Source of the DNA: an uncultured Bacillota bacterium
GTDB taxonomy: Bacteria > Bacillota_I > Bacilli_A > RFN20 > CAG-826
NCBI GenBank assembly: GCA_949293555.1
Contig: CASFDV010000003.1
Location: 195,614 to 259,613 of the forward strand
Length of the DNA: 64,000 nucleotides
Direction of reading: 5' to 3'
Shown here: piece by piece, positions 41,660 through 51,364 of the stretch
Layout of the letters: the number at the start of each line of letters is the position of its first letter
Numbering within the stretch: position 1 is the first letter of the stretch
Program-made: the position numbers and the translations under genes
The notes under the pieces: generated by a model
What the model saw: the letters and a program-made list of their open reading frames with translations, nothing else
Database searches by the model: none
What the model was told of the DNA's origin: nothing

Positions 41660-42854
41660 CTTCCCTTACCTCCGCGCGGGAGAGCACCTCCCCCTTCATG
41701 AGCCTTGTCCTGAGGAGCGCCCCCGGGATCACGTCCTTCTTGTCCCGGAGGATCCTTCCGTCTTCCATCGTAGTGATGGAATACCCTCTTTCAAGCGTTC
41801 TTTGGGGCGAGAGGGACTCGAGGATCCCCCGCAGGTGGAGGACCTCCCGTCCCTTCCCTTCCAGGGAGGACTTCGCCAGGAGGGCGAGCCTACCCCCGAG
41901 CGCCCCCACCTTCTCCATGAGGGGAAGGAGGTTCCCCGCCCCCTGGAAGAGGGGCCGCGAGAGGATTCTCCGGAGGCCCTCCTCTTCCCTCTCCATCCTC
42001 CGGAGGAAGGCCCCCTGGAGGCGTTCCTGGAGGGAGAGGATCTCGGGGACGATTTCCCCGATGTCGGCGGTGATGGCCTCGGCGGCCGCGGTCGGGGTGG
42101 ACACGCTCATGTCCGCCGCGAGGTCGGCGAGGCTCTGGTCGATCTCATGGCCGATCGCCGCGACGAGAGGCGTCCTCATCCTGAGGATCGCCCTGACGAC
42201 CCCTTCCTCGTCGAACACCGCGAGGTCTTCCTTCGAGCCGCCTCCTCGGGCGAGGACGACGACGTCGTGGGCGCCCCCGTCGGCCTCTTCGAGGGCCTTC
42301 TCGATCTCGGGAAGGCTCCTCTTCCCCTGGACGGTCGTCCCGTAGGTCGTCACTTTCGCGAGGGGCCACCTCCGGAGGATGTTCCTCCTGAGGTCCGCCT
42401 CGGCGGCGCTCCCCCTGGCGAGGACGAGGGCGATGTCCGTCGCGAAGGAGGGGACCTTCTTCTTCCGTTCCGGGGAGAAGGCCCCTTCCTTATATAGCCT
42501 CTCCTTCAGGAGGCGGAGGGCGAGGAGGCGCTCCCCCTCCCCCTTCCTCTTGAAGGAAGAGACGCGGAAGGAAAGGCTGCCCCTCTTCTCATAAAGGGCG
42601 AGATCCCCGGAAAGGAGCACCTGCTCCCCCTCTTCCGGGGGCTTCTCCCCCGTCCTTCCCGGCCAGTAGGAGCAGGAAAGCGCGCTTTCCCCGTCCCGGA
42701 GGTCGAAGAAGTAGGCGCCCTTCCATTCCTTGACGCGCCCCACCTCCCCTTCCAGGAGGAGGGCATGGAAAAGCCTCTCCTTCGAGAAGAAGAGGCGGAG
42801 GGTCCTGAGGAGCTCCCCGACCTTGACGGGCGAGGGGAAGGGCGATTCCATCAT
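41643..42854 (-). CDS. xseA: Exodeoxyribonuclease VII large subunit
   Basis: 403 aa. N-terminal OB fold (residues 8-105), catalytic core with ALVLARGSAAEADLRRNI, DVVVLARGGGSKEDL and AAIGHEID, then a coiled coil and a C-terminal basic segment (RTLERGYSIT). ATG 42854 or 42851 is possible; overlaps nusB by 4 nt. Confidence 0.94.
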   Translation of the reverse strand: MMESPFPSPVKVGELLRTLRLFFSKERLFHALLLEGEVGRVKEWKGAYFFDLRDGESALSCSYWPGRTGEKPPEEGEQVLLSGDLALYEKRGSLSFRVSSFKRKGEGERLLALRLLKERLYKEGAFSPERKKKVPSFATDIALVLARGSAAEADLRRNILRRWPLAKVTTYGTTVQGKRSLPEIEKALEEADGGAHDVVVLARGGGSKEDLAVFDEEGVVRAILRMRTPLVAAIGHEIDQSLADLAADMSVSTPTAAAEAITADIGEIVPEILSLQERLQGAFLRRMEREEEGLRRILSRPLFQGAGNLLPLMEKVGALGGRLALLAKSSLEGKGREVLHLRGILESLSPQRTLERGYSITTMEDGRILRDKKDVIPGALLRTRLMKGEVLSRAEVREDGEEG

Positions 42855-43300
42855 CCCTTCCTCTTGCCGGGGAGGACGTTGTCGAGGATGGCGTTCACGA
42901 AGCGGTAGTCGCCTTCGCCGAGGTATTTCTTCGCGAGCTCGACCGCATTGTCGATGATAGCGGCCCTCGGGGCGTCCTTCTCCACGTAGGAGAGATGGAC
43001 GTAGGCGAGGACGAGGATCGCCTGCTCGACCTTGTCGAGGCGCTGGAACTTCCAGTCCTTCATCTTCCTCTCGAAGGCGGGGACGATCTCGGGCAGGTGG
43101 CGGATCGCCGAGAGGAGCGTCCCCTTGAGGAAGGGGTCGACTTCCTCGTAGGGCTCGCCGGTGAGGCCGGACAAAGTCGCCTCCACGTCGAGGGGCTCCC
43201 CCATGTAGGCGTAGGTCAGGGCGTCGTAGATCGCGGTCATCGCGATCTGCTGCGTCTCCGTCCTCGTCCTTGCTTCCCCGTCCTTCTTCTCAAAGATCAT
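42851..43300 (-). CDS. nusB: Transcription antitermination factor NusB
   Basis: 149 aa, all-helical. The C-terminal signature DNAVELAKKYLGEGDYRFVNAILDNV is clear. NusB with S10 binds boxA in rRNA operons. Lies between a membrane protein gene (4-nt overlap) and xseA. Confidence 0.93.
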   Translation of the reverse strand: MIFEKKDGEARTRTETQQIAMTAIYDALTYAYMGEPLDVEATLSGLTGEPYEEVDPFLKGTLLSAIRHLPEIVPAFERKMKDWKFQRLDKVEQAILVLAYVHLSYVEKDAPRAAIIDNAVELAKKYLGEGDYRFVNAILDNVLPGKRKG

Positions 43301-43755
43301 TTCCTAGCGCTCCTCGCCAAGAGCCGTAGTCTAGCATAAAGACCCCACCGAAGGAGGAGGGCGAGAAGAAGGATCCCGCGATATATCCAGAAAAGCGCGA
43401 GCATTCCGTCCAAAGGAAGCGCGTCCTCCCCCTGAAGGGGAAGGAAGGGAAGGATGGTGTCGAGGAGGAGATAGAGATCCCCGGGCAGGGTCCACCAGGG
43501 ATTCCCCTTCCTGTAGACGGGGAGGATGGCGAGGACGGAATAAACGAGGAGCATGCCCATGATCCCCCATGCGAGGAGCCATTCCCCGTGGAGAGAGAGG
43601 ATCCTCACGGAGAAAGGCGCCATGAGGAGGGCGTCCTCCGAAAGATAGGAGAAGGCGAGGGCCAGCGTCCCCACGAGGGGGAAGAGAAGGAAAAGGAAAG
43701 CCGCCCCCCAGTAGCGGAGGAGCGGCCTCTTGAGCGGGCTTCCCGTCCCTTCCAT
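43297..43755 (-). CDS. Hypothetical membrane protein between yqhY and nusB
   Basis: 152 aa with four hydrophobic segments (roughly 15-38, 60-82, 92-106, 118-140). It overlaps the yqhY stop (ATGA) and the nusB start (4 nt), so it belongs to this operon. It could be an anchor for the Asp23-type neighbour, by analogy with AmaP, but the sequence match is not evident. Confidence 0.65.
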   Translation of the reverse strand: MEGTGSPLKRPLLRYWGAAFLFLLFPLVGTLALAFSYLSEDALLMAPFSVRILSLHGEWLLAWGIMGMLLVYSVLAILPVYRKGNPWWTLPGDLYLLLDTILPFLPLQGEDALPLDGMLALFWIYRGILLLALLLRWGLYARLRLLARSARK

Positions 43756-44096
43756 CAGGAAAGGGAGCTCACCCTCACTTCGATCGAGAAGGGCAGGGCT
43801 TCCGCCATCATGCGGACGGCGGAGTCCACGGCCTCCTGGATGGAGGCGCAGACCGAGCCCACGTCCTTGGCGTCCCGGGAGATGCTGACGTCGAGGCGGA
43901 GGTCGATCCTCCCGTCCTTCCGGAAGCTCGCGCGGACGGGGCTCTCGAGGGCGAAGAGGCTCTTCTTCCTGCCCTGGACCTTCGCCCCGGGGACGCTGTC
44001 GGCGGCGATCGTCGCGATGTGCTCGATCGCGTGGCGCCCGATCGCGAGGTCCCCCGCGTTCTCGAAGTTGTTGATGTAGTAGTAGTCGCGCTTCAT
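43755..44096 (-). CDS. yqhY: Asp23/YqhY-family protein
   Basis: 113 aa. It has the Asp23 pattern: GDLAIGRHAIEHIATIAADSVPGA, then a strand-rich half with LRLDVSISRDAKDVGSVCASIQEAV. In Bacillus yqhY sits directly before nusB and affects acetyl-CoA carboxylase activity. A -10 box lies 6 nt before ATG 44096. Confidence 0.9.
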   Translation of the reverse strand: MKRDYYYINNFENAGDLAIGRHAIEHIATIAADSVPGAKVQGRKKSLFALESPVRASFRKDGRIDLRLDVSISRDAKDVGSVCASIQEAVDSAVRMMAEALPFSIEVRVSSLS

Positions 44097-44102
44097 AGGG
44101 AC

Positions 44103-44108
44103 ATTCTA
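44103..44108 (-). promoter_or_regulatory. -10 of yqhY, overlapping the tkt stop codon (leaderless type)
   Basis: TAGAAT, whose TAG is the stop codon of tkt, lies 6 nt before ATG 44096. Confidence 0.5.
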
Positions 44109-46085
44109 AGCGTTTTCGCCTTCCTCGTGGTAGAGCGCCTCGATCCTCTGGGCCACCTTCTCCGCGCTGAAGCCGAAGGAAAGGAGGACGTCCTTCATGG
44201 GGCCGCTCGCCCCGAAGCCCTCCACTCCGATCGGATGCTCCGCCCATTCGTGCCAGAGGAGGGGCGAGAGCATCTCCAGCGAGAAGCGGAAGCGGTAGGG
44301 CAGGGGGAGGACCTTCCTTTGGTACTCCTTCCCTTCCTTCCGGAAGCGCTCCATCGAGGGCATCGAGCAGACGAGGGCGGGAATTCCCTTCTCCTTCAGG
44401 ATCCTCGCCGCCTCGAGGGCGAGCGTCACCTCGCTCCCGGTGGCGATGATCTCGATCTTGGCCTCCTTCTCCTCGTTCACGAGGTAGGCTCCCCTGAGGG
44501 CGCCTTCGAAGGAGGACCTCTCAAGAGTCGGGAGGTCCTGGCGGGACAGCACGAGCGCGGTCGGCCCTTCCTTATTCCCGCATCTTTCGTAGAAACGATA
44601 GTAGCCGGCCTTGAGCTCCTCGATGTCCGCGGGCCGCCAGCACTCGAGGCCGGGGATCATGCGGAGGGCGCCCAGCTGCTCCACCGGCTGGTGGGTGGGC
44701 CCGTCCTCCCCGACGGCGAGGGAGTCGTGGGAGAAGAGGTAGAGCGTCCCCGCCTTCATGAGGGCGCTCATGCGGATCGCGTTCTTCATGTAGTCGCTGA
44801 AGACGAGGAAGCATCCCCCGTAGGGGCGGATCCCCCCGTGGAGGGCCATGCCGTTGTTCATCGCGGCCATGAGGAACTCGCGGATCCCGTAGCGCACGAT
44901 CCTTCCCGCGGGGTTCTCCTTCGAGATCGGCTCCGCCCCTTTGATGTCGGTGAGGACAGAGGAGGCGACGTCCGCCGATCCCCCGAGGAGGAAAGGATCG
45001 ATCGCCGCGAGGGCGTCGAGCGCCCTCCCGGAGAGGCTCCTCGTGCTTTCCTTCTCCTTGGAGGGAAGCGCCTCGAGGGCGGACCTCACCTCCCCGAGGG
45101 AGGGGCCTTCGAGGGCAGAGAGGGCCTTCTTCCCTTCCTCCGGGGCAAGCCCTTTGGCCCAGAGGTCCCACTCCTCCTTGGCCTTCCTGCCCCTCTCGAA
45201 GAAGGGGAGGAGGGCGTCTTTCGCCTCTTCCGGGACCTCGAAGGGACCCCAGGATACCCCGAAGTTTTTCTTCGCCTCGTTCCCGAGATCTTCCCCGAGG
45301 GGCTTTCCGTGGGCCTTGTGCGAGCCTTCGTAGGCGGTTCCCTTCCCGATCCTCGTCCGGAAGAGGAGGAGCGAGGGCCTCCCCTTCCTCTCCTTGAGGA
45401 CGGAAAGGGCCTCGCTGACCTTATGCCAGTCCTCCCCGTCCTCGACGACCTCGACGTTCCATCCCGCCGAAAGGAAGCGGAGGGCGACGTCCTCCTTCAT
45501 CGAGACGGGGGTCTCCGCGTCGAGGGTGCTCCCGTTCGCGTCATAAAGGACGAAGAGGTTCTCGAGCCCCTCCTTCCCGGCGAAGGAGATCGCCTCCTGG
45601 CTCACCCCTTCCTCGAGGCAGCCGTCCCCGAGGAGGCAGTAGGTGCGGTGCTCTGGCATTCCCTCTAGCCCAAGCCGGGCGCGGATCGTCCGCTCGGCGA
45701 AGGCCATGCCCACGGCCTCGGCCAGCCCCTGCCCGAGGGGGCCGGAGGTCGCCTCGACCCCCGGGGTCTCGAGGACCTCGGGGTGGCCGGGGGTCCTGCT
45801 CCCGAGCTGGCGGAACCCCATGAGGTCTTCCTTCGTGAGAAGCCCGACGAGATGGAGCATCGCGTATAGGAGCGCGGAGACGTGGCCGGCGCTAAGGACG
45901 AAGCGGTCCCTCCCCATCCAGGAAGTCCCATTCTCCCCCGGGTCGAGGACGAGGTGGTCCCGGAAGAGGGCGAAGAGGGCCGGCGCGGCGTCGAGCGCCA
46001 TGCCCGGGTGGCCGCTATTGGCCTTGTTCGTCATGTCGATGACAAGGCCCCGGAGGGCGCTGATCGCGATTTGTTCCTTTGTCAT
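44106..46085 (-). CDS. tkt: Transketolase
   Basis: 659 aa. NSGHPGMALDAAP near the N-terminus, the ThDP motif LLGDGCLEEGVSQEAISFA, and the catalytic Glu region GPTHQPVEQLGAL. It supplies pentose and triose phosphates, feeding DeoB products and Dxs. Shine-Dalgarno GGAGGAAGCAAGGA precedes ATG 46085; overlaps aspS by 4 nt. Confidence 0.95.
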   Translation of the reverse strand: MTKEQIAISALRGLVIDMTNKANSGHPGMALDAAPALFALFRDHLVLDPGENGTSWMGRDRFVLSAGHVSALLYAMLHLVGLLTKEDLMGFRQLGSRTPGHPEVLETPGVEATSGPLGQGLAEAVGMAFAERTIRARLGLEGMPEHRTYCLLGDGCLEEGVSQEAISFAGKEGLENLFVLYDANGSTLDAETPVSMKEDVALRFLSAGWNVEVVEDGEDWHKVSEALSVLKERKGRPSLLLFRTRIGKGTAYEGSHKAHGKPLGEDLGNEAKKNFGVSWGPFEVPEEAKDALLPFFERGRKAKEEWDLWAKGLAPEEGKKALSALEGPSLGEVRSALEALPSKEKESTRSLSGRALDALAAIDPFLLGGSADVASSVLTDIKGAEPISKENPAGRIVRYGIREFLMAAMNNGMALHGGIRPYGGCFLVFSDYMKNAIRMSALMKAGTLYLFSHDSLAVGEDGPTHQPVEQLGALRMIPGLECWRPADIEELKAGYYRFYERCGNKEGPTALVLSRQDLPTLERSSFEGALRGAYLVNEEKEAKIEIIATGSEVTLALEAARILKEKGIPALVCSMPSMERFRKEGKEYQRKVLPLPYRFRFSLEMLSPLLWHEWAEHPIGVEGFGASGPMKDVLLSFGFSAEKVAQRIEALYHEEGENA

Positions 46086-47806
46086 TCCTTGCTTCCTCCA
46101 TCGAGCTTGATCCCGAGGGCCTCGAGGGCCTCCGGCGAGGCGGGCCCGGGGGCGTCCGACATCCGGTCGACCGCCATGAGGTTCTTCGGGAAGGCGATGA
46201 CCTCGCGGATGTTCTCCGTCCCGGAGTAGATCATCGCGAGGCGGTCGAGCCCGAGGGCGAAGCCCCCGTGCGGGGGCGCCCCGTAGCGGAAGGCGTCGAG
46301 GAACCAGCCGAAGCGGCGCCTCCTCTCCTCCTCCCCGAGCCCGAGGAGCGAGAACACCTTGTCCTGGACCTCGGGGTCGTAGATGCGGAGCGTACCCCCG
46401 CCGGCCTCATAGCCGTTCATGACGATGTCGTAGGCGTAGGCGAGCACCTTCTCCGGCTCACCCTCGAGGAGGGGGAGGTCCTCGTCCCGGGGGCGCGTGA
46501 AGGGGTGGTGCTCGGCGACGATATTCCCTTCCTCGCTCCTCGTGAACATCGGGAAGTCGACGACCCAGAGGAGGTCGTAGGTCCCCTCCCTGGCGAGGGT
46601 GAGGTCCTTCGCGAGACGGCTTCGGACCGCCCCCAGGGCGAAGTCCGCCTTCCTCCTGTCCTTATTTCCGAGGAAGAGGAGCGAGTCCCCCTCCCCCATG
46701 AGGGAAAGGATCCTTTCCCTATCCTCCTCGCCAAGGAGCTTGAGGACGCTTCCCTTGAGCTCGCCCCCCTCCTTCCGGAGGTGGAGGAGCGGGAAGGCGC
46801 GCATCTTTTTCGCCTCCTCGCCCAGTTCCTCGGCCTTCTTCCTTGAGATCTGCCCGAGGGAGGAAGGGACGATGATCCCGCGCGCGAAGCCTTCCTCCAT
46901 TCCGGGAAGTCCTTTCCCAAGGAGGAAACCAAGGTCGATGAGCTCGAGCCCGTAGCGCGTGTCGGGCTTGTCCGAGCCGTAGCGGTCCAAGGCCTCCCAG
47001 TAGGGGATCCTCCGGAGGGGAAGCGGGAGCTCCTCCCCGAGGATTTCCTCGTGGAGCCTCTTGAAGAGACCCTCGCATACCGAAAGGACCTCCTCCTGGC
47101 TCATGAAGGACATCTCGACGTCGATCTGGGTGAACTCCGGCTGGCGGTCCGCCCGGAGGTCCTCGTCGCGGAAGCAGCGGGCGATCTGGTAGTAGCGGTC
47201 CACCCCGCCCACCATCAGGAGCTGCTTGAAGAGCTGGGGCGACTGCGGGAGGGCGTAGAAGCACCCCTTCCTCGTCCTCGAGGGCACGAGGTAGTCCCTT
47301 GCCCCCTCGGGGGTCGCGAGGTTGAGGATCGGGGTCTCGACCTCGAGGAAGCGGTTCTTCTCGAAGTAGTCCCGCGCGATCGAGCATATCCTCGCCCGGA
47401 TCTCGAGATTCCGGAGGAGCGCGTGCCTCCTGAGGTCGAGGTAGCGGTACTGGAGGCGCGTGTCCTCGAGGGCCTCCGTCTCCTCCCTCACCGGGAAGGG
47501 GGCGGGCTCCGCCTTGCTCAGGATCTCCATATGGGTCACCTCGAGCTCGAGGTCGCCTTTCTCGACCTTCGGGTTCGGGACCTCCTTCTTCCGGAGGATC
47601 CCGGTCGCCGAGACGCAGTACTCGTTCCGGGCGTCGGGCACCTTCGCGGCGTCCGCCCTGAGCTGGAGCACCCCGGTCCTCTCCCGGAGCTCGAAGAAGG
47701 TGATCGCGCCCATCTTGCGGACCGCCTTGATCCAGCCGGCGAGCGTCACCTCTTCCCCGAGGAGCAGCTCGTCCAGCTCCTCGATCCACTTATTCCTCAT
47801 GCCCAT
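46082..47806 (-). CDS. aspS: Aspartyl-tRNA synthetase
   Basis: 574 aa, bacterial type with the inserted GAD domain (~residues 275-400). Motif 2 is YYQIARCFRDEDLRADRQPEF and motif 3 GFALGLDRLAM. The N-terminal OB fold starts at residue ~15 and is slightly short. Whether it is discriminating cannot be told without structure-based comparison. Overlaps hisS by 17 nt. Confidence 0.94.
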   Translation of the reverse strand: MGMRNKWIEELDELLLGEEVTLAGWIKAVRKMGAITFFELRERTGVLQLRADAAKVPDARNEYCVSATGILRKKEVPNPKVEKGDLELEVTHMEILSKAEPAPFPVREETEALEDTRLQYRYLDLRRHALLRNLEIRARICSIARDYFEKNRFLEVETPILNLATPEGARDYLVPSRTRKGCFYALPQSPQLFKQLLMVGGVDRYYQIARCFRDEDLRADRQPEFTQIDVEMSFMSQEEVLSVCEGLFKRLHEEILGEELPLPLRRIPYWEALDRYGSDKPDTRYGLELIDLGFLLGKGLPGMEEGFARGIIVPSSLGQISRKKAEELGEEAKKMRAFPLLHLRKEGGELKGSVLKLLGEEDRERILSLMGEGDSLLFLGNKDRRKADFALGAVRSRLAKDLTLAREGTYDLLWVVDFPMFTRSEEGNIVAEHHPFTRPRDEDLPLLEGEPEKVLAYAYDIVMNGYEAGGGTLRIYDPEVQDKVFSLLGLGEEERRRRFGWFLDAFRYGAPPHGGFALGLDRLAMIYSGTENIREVIAFPKNLMAVDRMSDAPGPASPEALEALGIKLDGGSKE

Positions 47807-49094
47807 CTTCCTCTTCCTCCTCGCCGAATATCTGGTCGAGACGTTCCTGGAGCCTTTCCAAGGGGACGTCCTCCTGCTCCTCGCTTTCCATGTCCTTGAG
47901 CCGGGCCTTCCGCCCTTTCATCTCCTCTTCCCCGAGGATGAGGGCGACCCTCGCCCCCTTCCGTTCCGCCCGGCGGAACTGGGCGGAGAGCTTCCCGGCC
48001 CGGAGGGGCGTCTCCGCGGAGTAGCCCATCCCCCGGACGAGGTAGCTCGCCTCCTGCGCGTAGGGAAGGGCCTCCTCCCCGACGGGAAGGACGGCGACCT
48101 CGACCTCCCGGCCTTCCTCCTCCCCGAGCCCCAGCTCCTTCATGAGGGCGAGGACGCGCTCGGCGCCGATGGCGAAGCCGACGCCGGGGAGGTCGGGCCC
48201 CCCGAGCTCCTTGAGGAGGCCCCCGTAGTGGCCCCCGCCCCCGAGCGCCCCGTAGTCCTTCCCCGAGGGGGAGAGGAGATGGACCTCGAAGACGGTCTCG
48301 CTGTAGTAGTCGAGCCCGCGGACGAGGCCTTGGTCGATTTCGTAGGGAATCCCGAGGGAATCGAGGATCCGGAGCGTCTCCTCGAACCTCTTCCTGCTTT
48401 CCTCCCCGAGGTAGTCCTGCAAGGAGGGCGCGCCTTTTGCCAGCTCCTGGTCTCCCATCACCTTGCAGTCGAGCATGCGGAGGGGGTTCAGGCGGAAGCG
48501 CTCCTTGCAGTCCTCGCACATGCGCTCGAGATGCGGGCGGTAGTAGTCCCGGAGGGCGGCCCGGTAGCGGTCCCTGCTCTCCTTGTCCCCGAGGGAGTTG
48601 ACGAGGAGCCTTAGGTCCTGGAACCCGAGGAGGCGGAAGCCCGTCATGAGGAGGGCGATCGTCTCCGCGTCGAGGGCAGGGGAATCCGCGCCCACGGCCT
48701 CGACGCCGAACTGGTGGAACTCCCGGAGGCGCCCCAGCTGCGGGCGCTCGTAGCGGAAGGCCGGGCCGAAGTAGCAAAGCCTCAGGGGCATGTCGGGGAG
48801 GCTATGGAGCTTCTCGCTCATGATCGCGCGCATGATGCCCGCGGTGAGCTCGGGGCGGAGCGCCAGGGGCCTGCCGCCCTTGTCGAGGAGCTCGTACATC
48901 TCCTTCCTCACGATGTCGGTCCCCTCGCCCGCCCCGCGGCGGAAAAGGTCGACGCTCTCGAGGATCGGCGTCTCGATCTCCTGGTAGCCGTATAGCGCGG
49001 CGGTCCCGAGGAAGGTGCCCTCGATCCTCCGAAGGAGGCGCATGTCCTCCCCGAGGTAGTCGCGCATTCCCTTGACGGGGTTCATCTCTCCCAT
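47790..49094 (-). CDS. hisS: Histidyl-tRNA synthetase
   Basis: 434 aa. LRPELTAGIMRA, FRYERPQLGRLREFHQFG and GLDYYSETVFEV are the class II and histidine-specific motifs. C-terminal anticodon domain present. Shine-Dalgarno AGGAGA is 5 nt before ATG 49094, 10 nt after relA. The C-terminal tail is acidic (EEEEDGHEE) and overlaps aspS. Confidence 0.95.
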   Translation of the reverse strand: MGEMNPVKGMRDYLGEDMRLLRRIEGTFLGTAALYGYQEIETPILESVDLFRRGAGEGTDIVRKEMYELLDKGGRPLALRPELTAGIMRAIMSEKLHSLPDMPLRLCYFGPAFRYERPQLGRLREFHQFGVEAVGADSPALDAETIALLMTGFRLLGFQDLRLLVNSLGDKESRDRYRAALRDYYRPHLERMCEDCKERFRLNPLRMLDCKVMGDQELAKGAPSLQDYLGEESRKRFEETLRILDSLGIPYEIDQGLVRGLDYYSETVFEVHLLSPSGKDYGALGGGGHYGGLLKELGGPDLPGVGFAIGAERVLALMKELGLGEEEGREVEVAVLPVGEEALPYAQEASYLVRGMGYSAETPLRAGKLSAQFRRAERKGARVALILGEEEMKGRKARLKDMESEEQEDVPLERLQERLDQIFGEEEEEDGHEE

Positions 49095-49104
49095 GTCGTT
49101 CTCC

Positions 49105-51318
49105 TTAGTGCGTGTAGCGGTTCGCGTCGTATACGCCCTTCACCGAGCGGAGGGCGCGGAAGGTGTCCTCGAGGGCGTCCTTGTCCCTCACGTAGAGGAG
49201 GAGGGTGAGGACGACGTTCCCGGTCCGGGGCACGAGGTTGGCCCGGAGGCTGCTCACCTTCGTCCCCCGGCTCTGGAGGAGGGCGAGGATGTCGGCGATG
49301 AGGCTCTCCCTGTCCTGGGCGTACACCCGGCAGGAGGCGGGGAAGCTCTCCTTCCCCTCGACCGCGCGCCAGGAGACGCCGACGAGGCGGCTCTCCCCTC
49401 CCCTCAGGTTCGGGCAGTCCTTCCGGTGGACGGAGACGCCTCTCCCCTTGCTCACGTAGCCGACGATCTCGTCCCCGGGGACGGGGGTGCAGCAGTGGGC
49501 GAGCTGGGAGAGGACGTTCGAGGCCCCCTCGACCTCGACGGGCGAGGAGCCCGGAGGGAGCGGCTTCTCGAGCCGGAAGTCCCGCTTCTTCCGGAGGTGG
49601 AGGGCGCTCACGACCTGGAAGGGGGCGGGGTTCTTGAGGTTGACGCGCTGGTAGAGCTCGCTCAGGGAGCGGACGTTCCAGCGCTGGAGGACGCGTTCGT
49701 CCCCAAGGAGGCGTTCCATCTCCTGCTCCCCGACGTCGACCTGGCGGAATGCCTCGAGGAGCTGCTCCTTGCCCCGGCGCTCGGCCTCCTCGGGCGGGAT
49801 CTCGGCCCCGGCCTTCTTCTGGAGGTAGCGCCGGATGTGGGTCTTCGCCCCGCTCGTGCGGACGATGTCGAGCCAGTCGCTCGATGGCCCGGGGGCGTTC
49901 TTCGCCGTGCGGATCTCGCAGACGTCCCCCGTGCGGAGCTCGGCGCTCAGGGGGACGTTCGCCCCGTTCACGCTCGCCCCGACGGCAGTGTCCCCGACAT
50001 GGGTGTGGATCTTGTAGGCGAAGTCGAGGACCGTGCCCCCGGTGGGGAGCTCGATGACCTTCCCCATGGGCGTGAAGACGTAGACGTTCGCGTTGAAGAT
50101 GTCGTGGGAGAGGCCCTGGACGTATTCCTTGGCGGACTCGCTTTCTTCCTCGCCCGCCATCGAGACGAAGTCGCGGAACCAGTGGAGCTTCTCCTCGATG
50201 TCGCGCTGCTCCTCGCGGGCGCTCCTCGCCCCTTCCCCTTCCTTGTAGCGCCAGTGGGCGGCGATCCCCTCCTCGGCGACCTCGTCCATCTCCTCGGTGC
50301 GGATCTGGACCTCGTATATGTTCCCGTCCCCGGCGACGATCGTCGTGTGGAGGGACTGGTACATGTTGGGCTTGGGCATCGCGATGTAGTCCTTGAAGCG
50401 GCCCGGGATCGGCTTGTAGGTCTGGTGGATGATGCCGAGGATCTCGTAGCACTCCATCTCCTCGCGGCAGATGATGCGGACGGCGAGGACGTCGTAGATC
50501 TCCTCGAAGGAATGGCCCTTCTGGTACATCTTCCGGTAGATGGAGTAGATGGACTTGACCCTGCTTTCGATGCGGAAGGGGATGCCCCGGGCGTAGAGGA
50601 TGTCGGCGATCCTTTTCTTGAGGGCGAGGAGCGAGCCCTGGCGGTCCTCCTCCTTCTTGTTGAGGAGGGCGAGGATCTCCTGGTATTTCTGGGGCTCCAG
50701 GTACTTGAGGGAAAGGTCCTCCATCTCCGACTGCATCTGGTAGATGCCGAGGCGGTGGGCGATGGGGGTGTACACCTCGAGCGTCTCCTCGGCGATGGCC
50801 TTCTGCCGTTCCGGGGAAAGGGCGTCGAGGGTCCTGAGGTTATGGAGCCTATCGGCGAGCTTCACGAGGATGACGCGGACGTCCCTCGCCATCCCGAGGA
50901 AGATCTTGCGGTGGTCCTCCGCCTCGAAGTCCTGCGAGGTGCGGTGCGAGAGCTTCATCCGCTGGATCTTGGTGAGGGAGTCGACGATGAGGGCGACCTC
51001 CTCCCCGAACTCCTTCCGCACGTCCTCGACGGTGAGGTCGGTGTCCTCGACGGTGTCGTGGAGGAGGGCCGCGGCGAGGGTCGGGGGGCCGAACTTCAGC
51101 TCGGCGAGGATGTAGGCGACCTCGATCGGGTGCTGGACGTAGGGCTCGCCGGTCCTGCGGAACACCCCGCGGTGCTTCCGCTCGGCGAGGCGGTAGGCCT
51201 TCTCGATGAGGGCGCGCCCCTCCTCGTCGTGGATGTAGAGGAAATAGCGGGCCCGGAGGTCCTGGAAGCTGTGCATGGGGTAGCCCCCGTTCGGGACGAG
51301 CCTCTTCTCCTCTTCCAT
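49105..51318 (-). CDS. relA: Bifunctional (p)ppGpp synthetase/hydrolase RelA/SpoT homologue
   Basis: 737 aa. HD hydrolase domain intact (HPIEVAYIL, ALLHDTVEDT), synthetase domain with RVKSIYSIYRKM, TGS domain (VFTPMGKVIELP), and C-terminal ACT domain. So both making and degrading the alarmone look possible. ATG 51318 has a consensus -10 7 nt upstream; a longer frame would run through it. Confidence 0.95.
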   Translation of the reverse strand: MEEEKRLVPNGGYPMHSFQDLRARYFLYIHDEEGRALIEKAYRLAERKHRGVFRRTGEPYVQHPIEVAYILAELKFGPPTLAAALLHDTVEDTDLTVEDVRKEFGEEVALIVDSLTKIQRMKLSHRTSQDFEAEDHRKIFLGMARDVRVILVKLADRLHNLRTLDALSPERQKAIAEETLEVYTPIAHRLGIYQMQSEMEDLSLKYLEPQKYQEILALLNKKEEDRQGSLLALKKRIADILYARGIPFRIESRVKSIYSIYRKMYQKGHSFEEIYDVLAVRIICREEMECYEILGIIHQTYKPIPGRFKDYIAMPKPNMYQSLHTTIVAGDGNIYEVQIRTEEMDEVAEEGIAAHWRYKEGEGARSAREEQRDIEEKLHWFRDFVSMAGEEESESAKEYVQGLSHDIFNANVYVFTPMGKVIELPTGGTVLDFAYKIHTHVGDTAVGASVNGANVPLSAELRTGDVCEIRTAKNAPGPSSDWLDIVRTSGAKTHIRRYLQKKAGAEIPPEEAERRGKEQLLEAFRQVDVGEQEMERLLGDERVLQRWNVRSLSELYQRVNLKNPAPFQVVSALHLRKKRDFRLEKPLPPGSSPVEVEGASNVLSQLAHCCTPVPGDEIVGYVSKGRGVSVHRKDCPNLRGGESRLVGVSWRAVEGKESFPASCRVYAQDRESLIADILALLQSRGTKVSSLRANLVPRTGNVVLTLLLYVRDKDALEDTFRALRSVKGVYDANRYTH

Positions 51319-51325
51319 GCGCCCG

Positions 51326-51331
51326 ATTATA
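51326..51331 (-). promoter_or_regulatory. -10 TATAAT of relA (leaderless type)
   Basis: TATAAT on the minus strand, 7 nt before ATG 51318, in the 46-nt gap after recJ. Confidence 0.6.
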
Positions 51332-51364
51332 CGCGGGCACGCGCCCCCGTGAGGAGCGAAGAGG

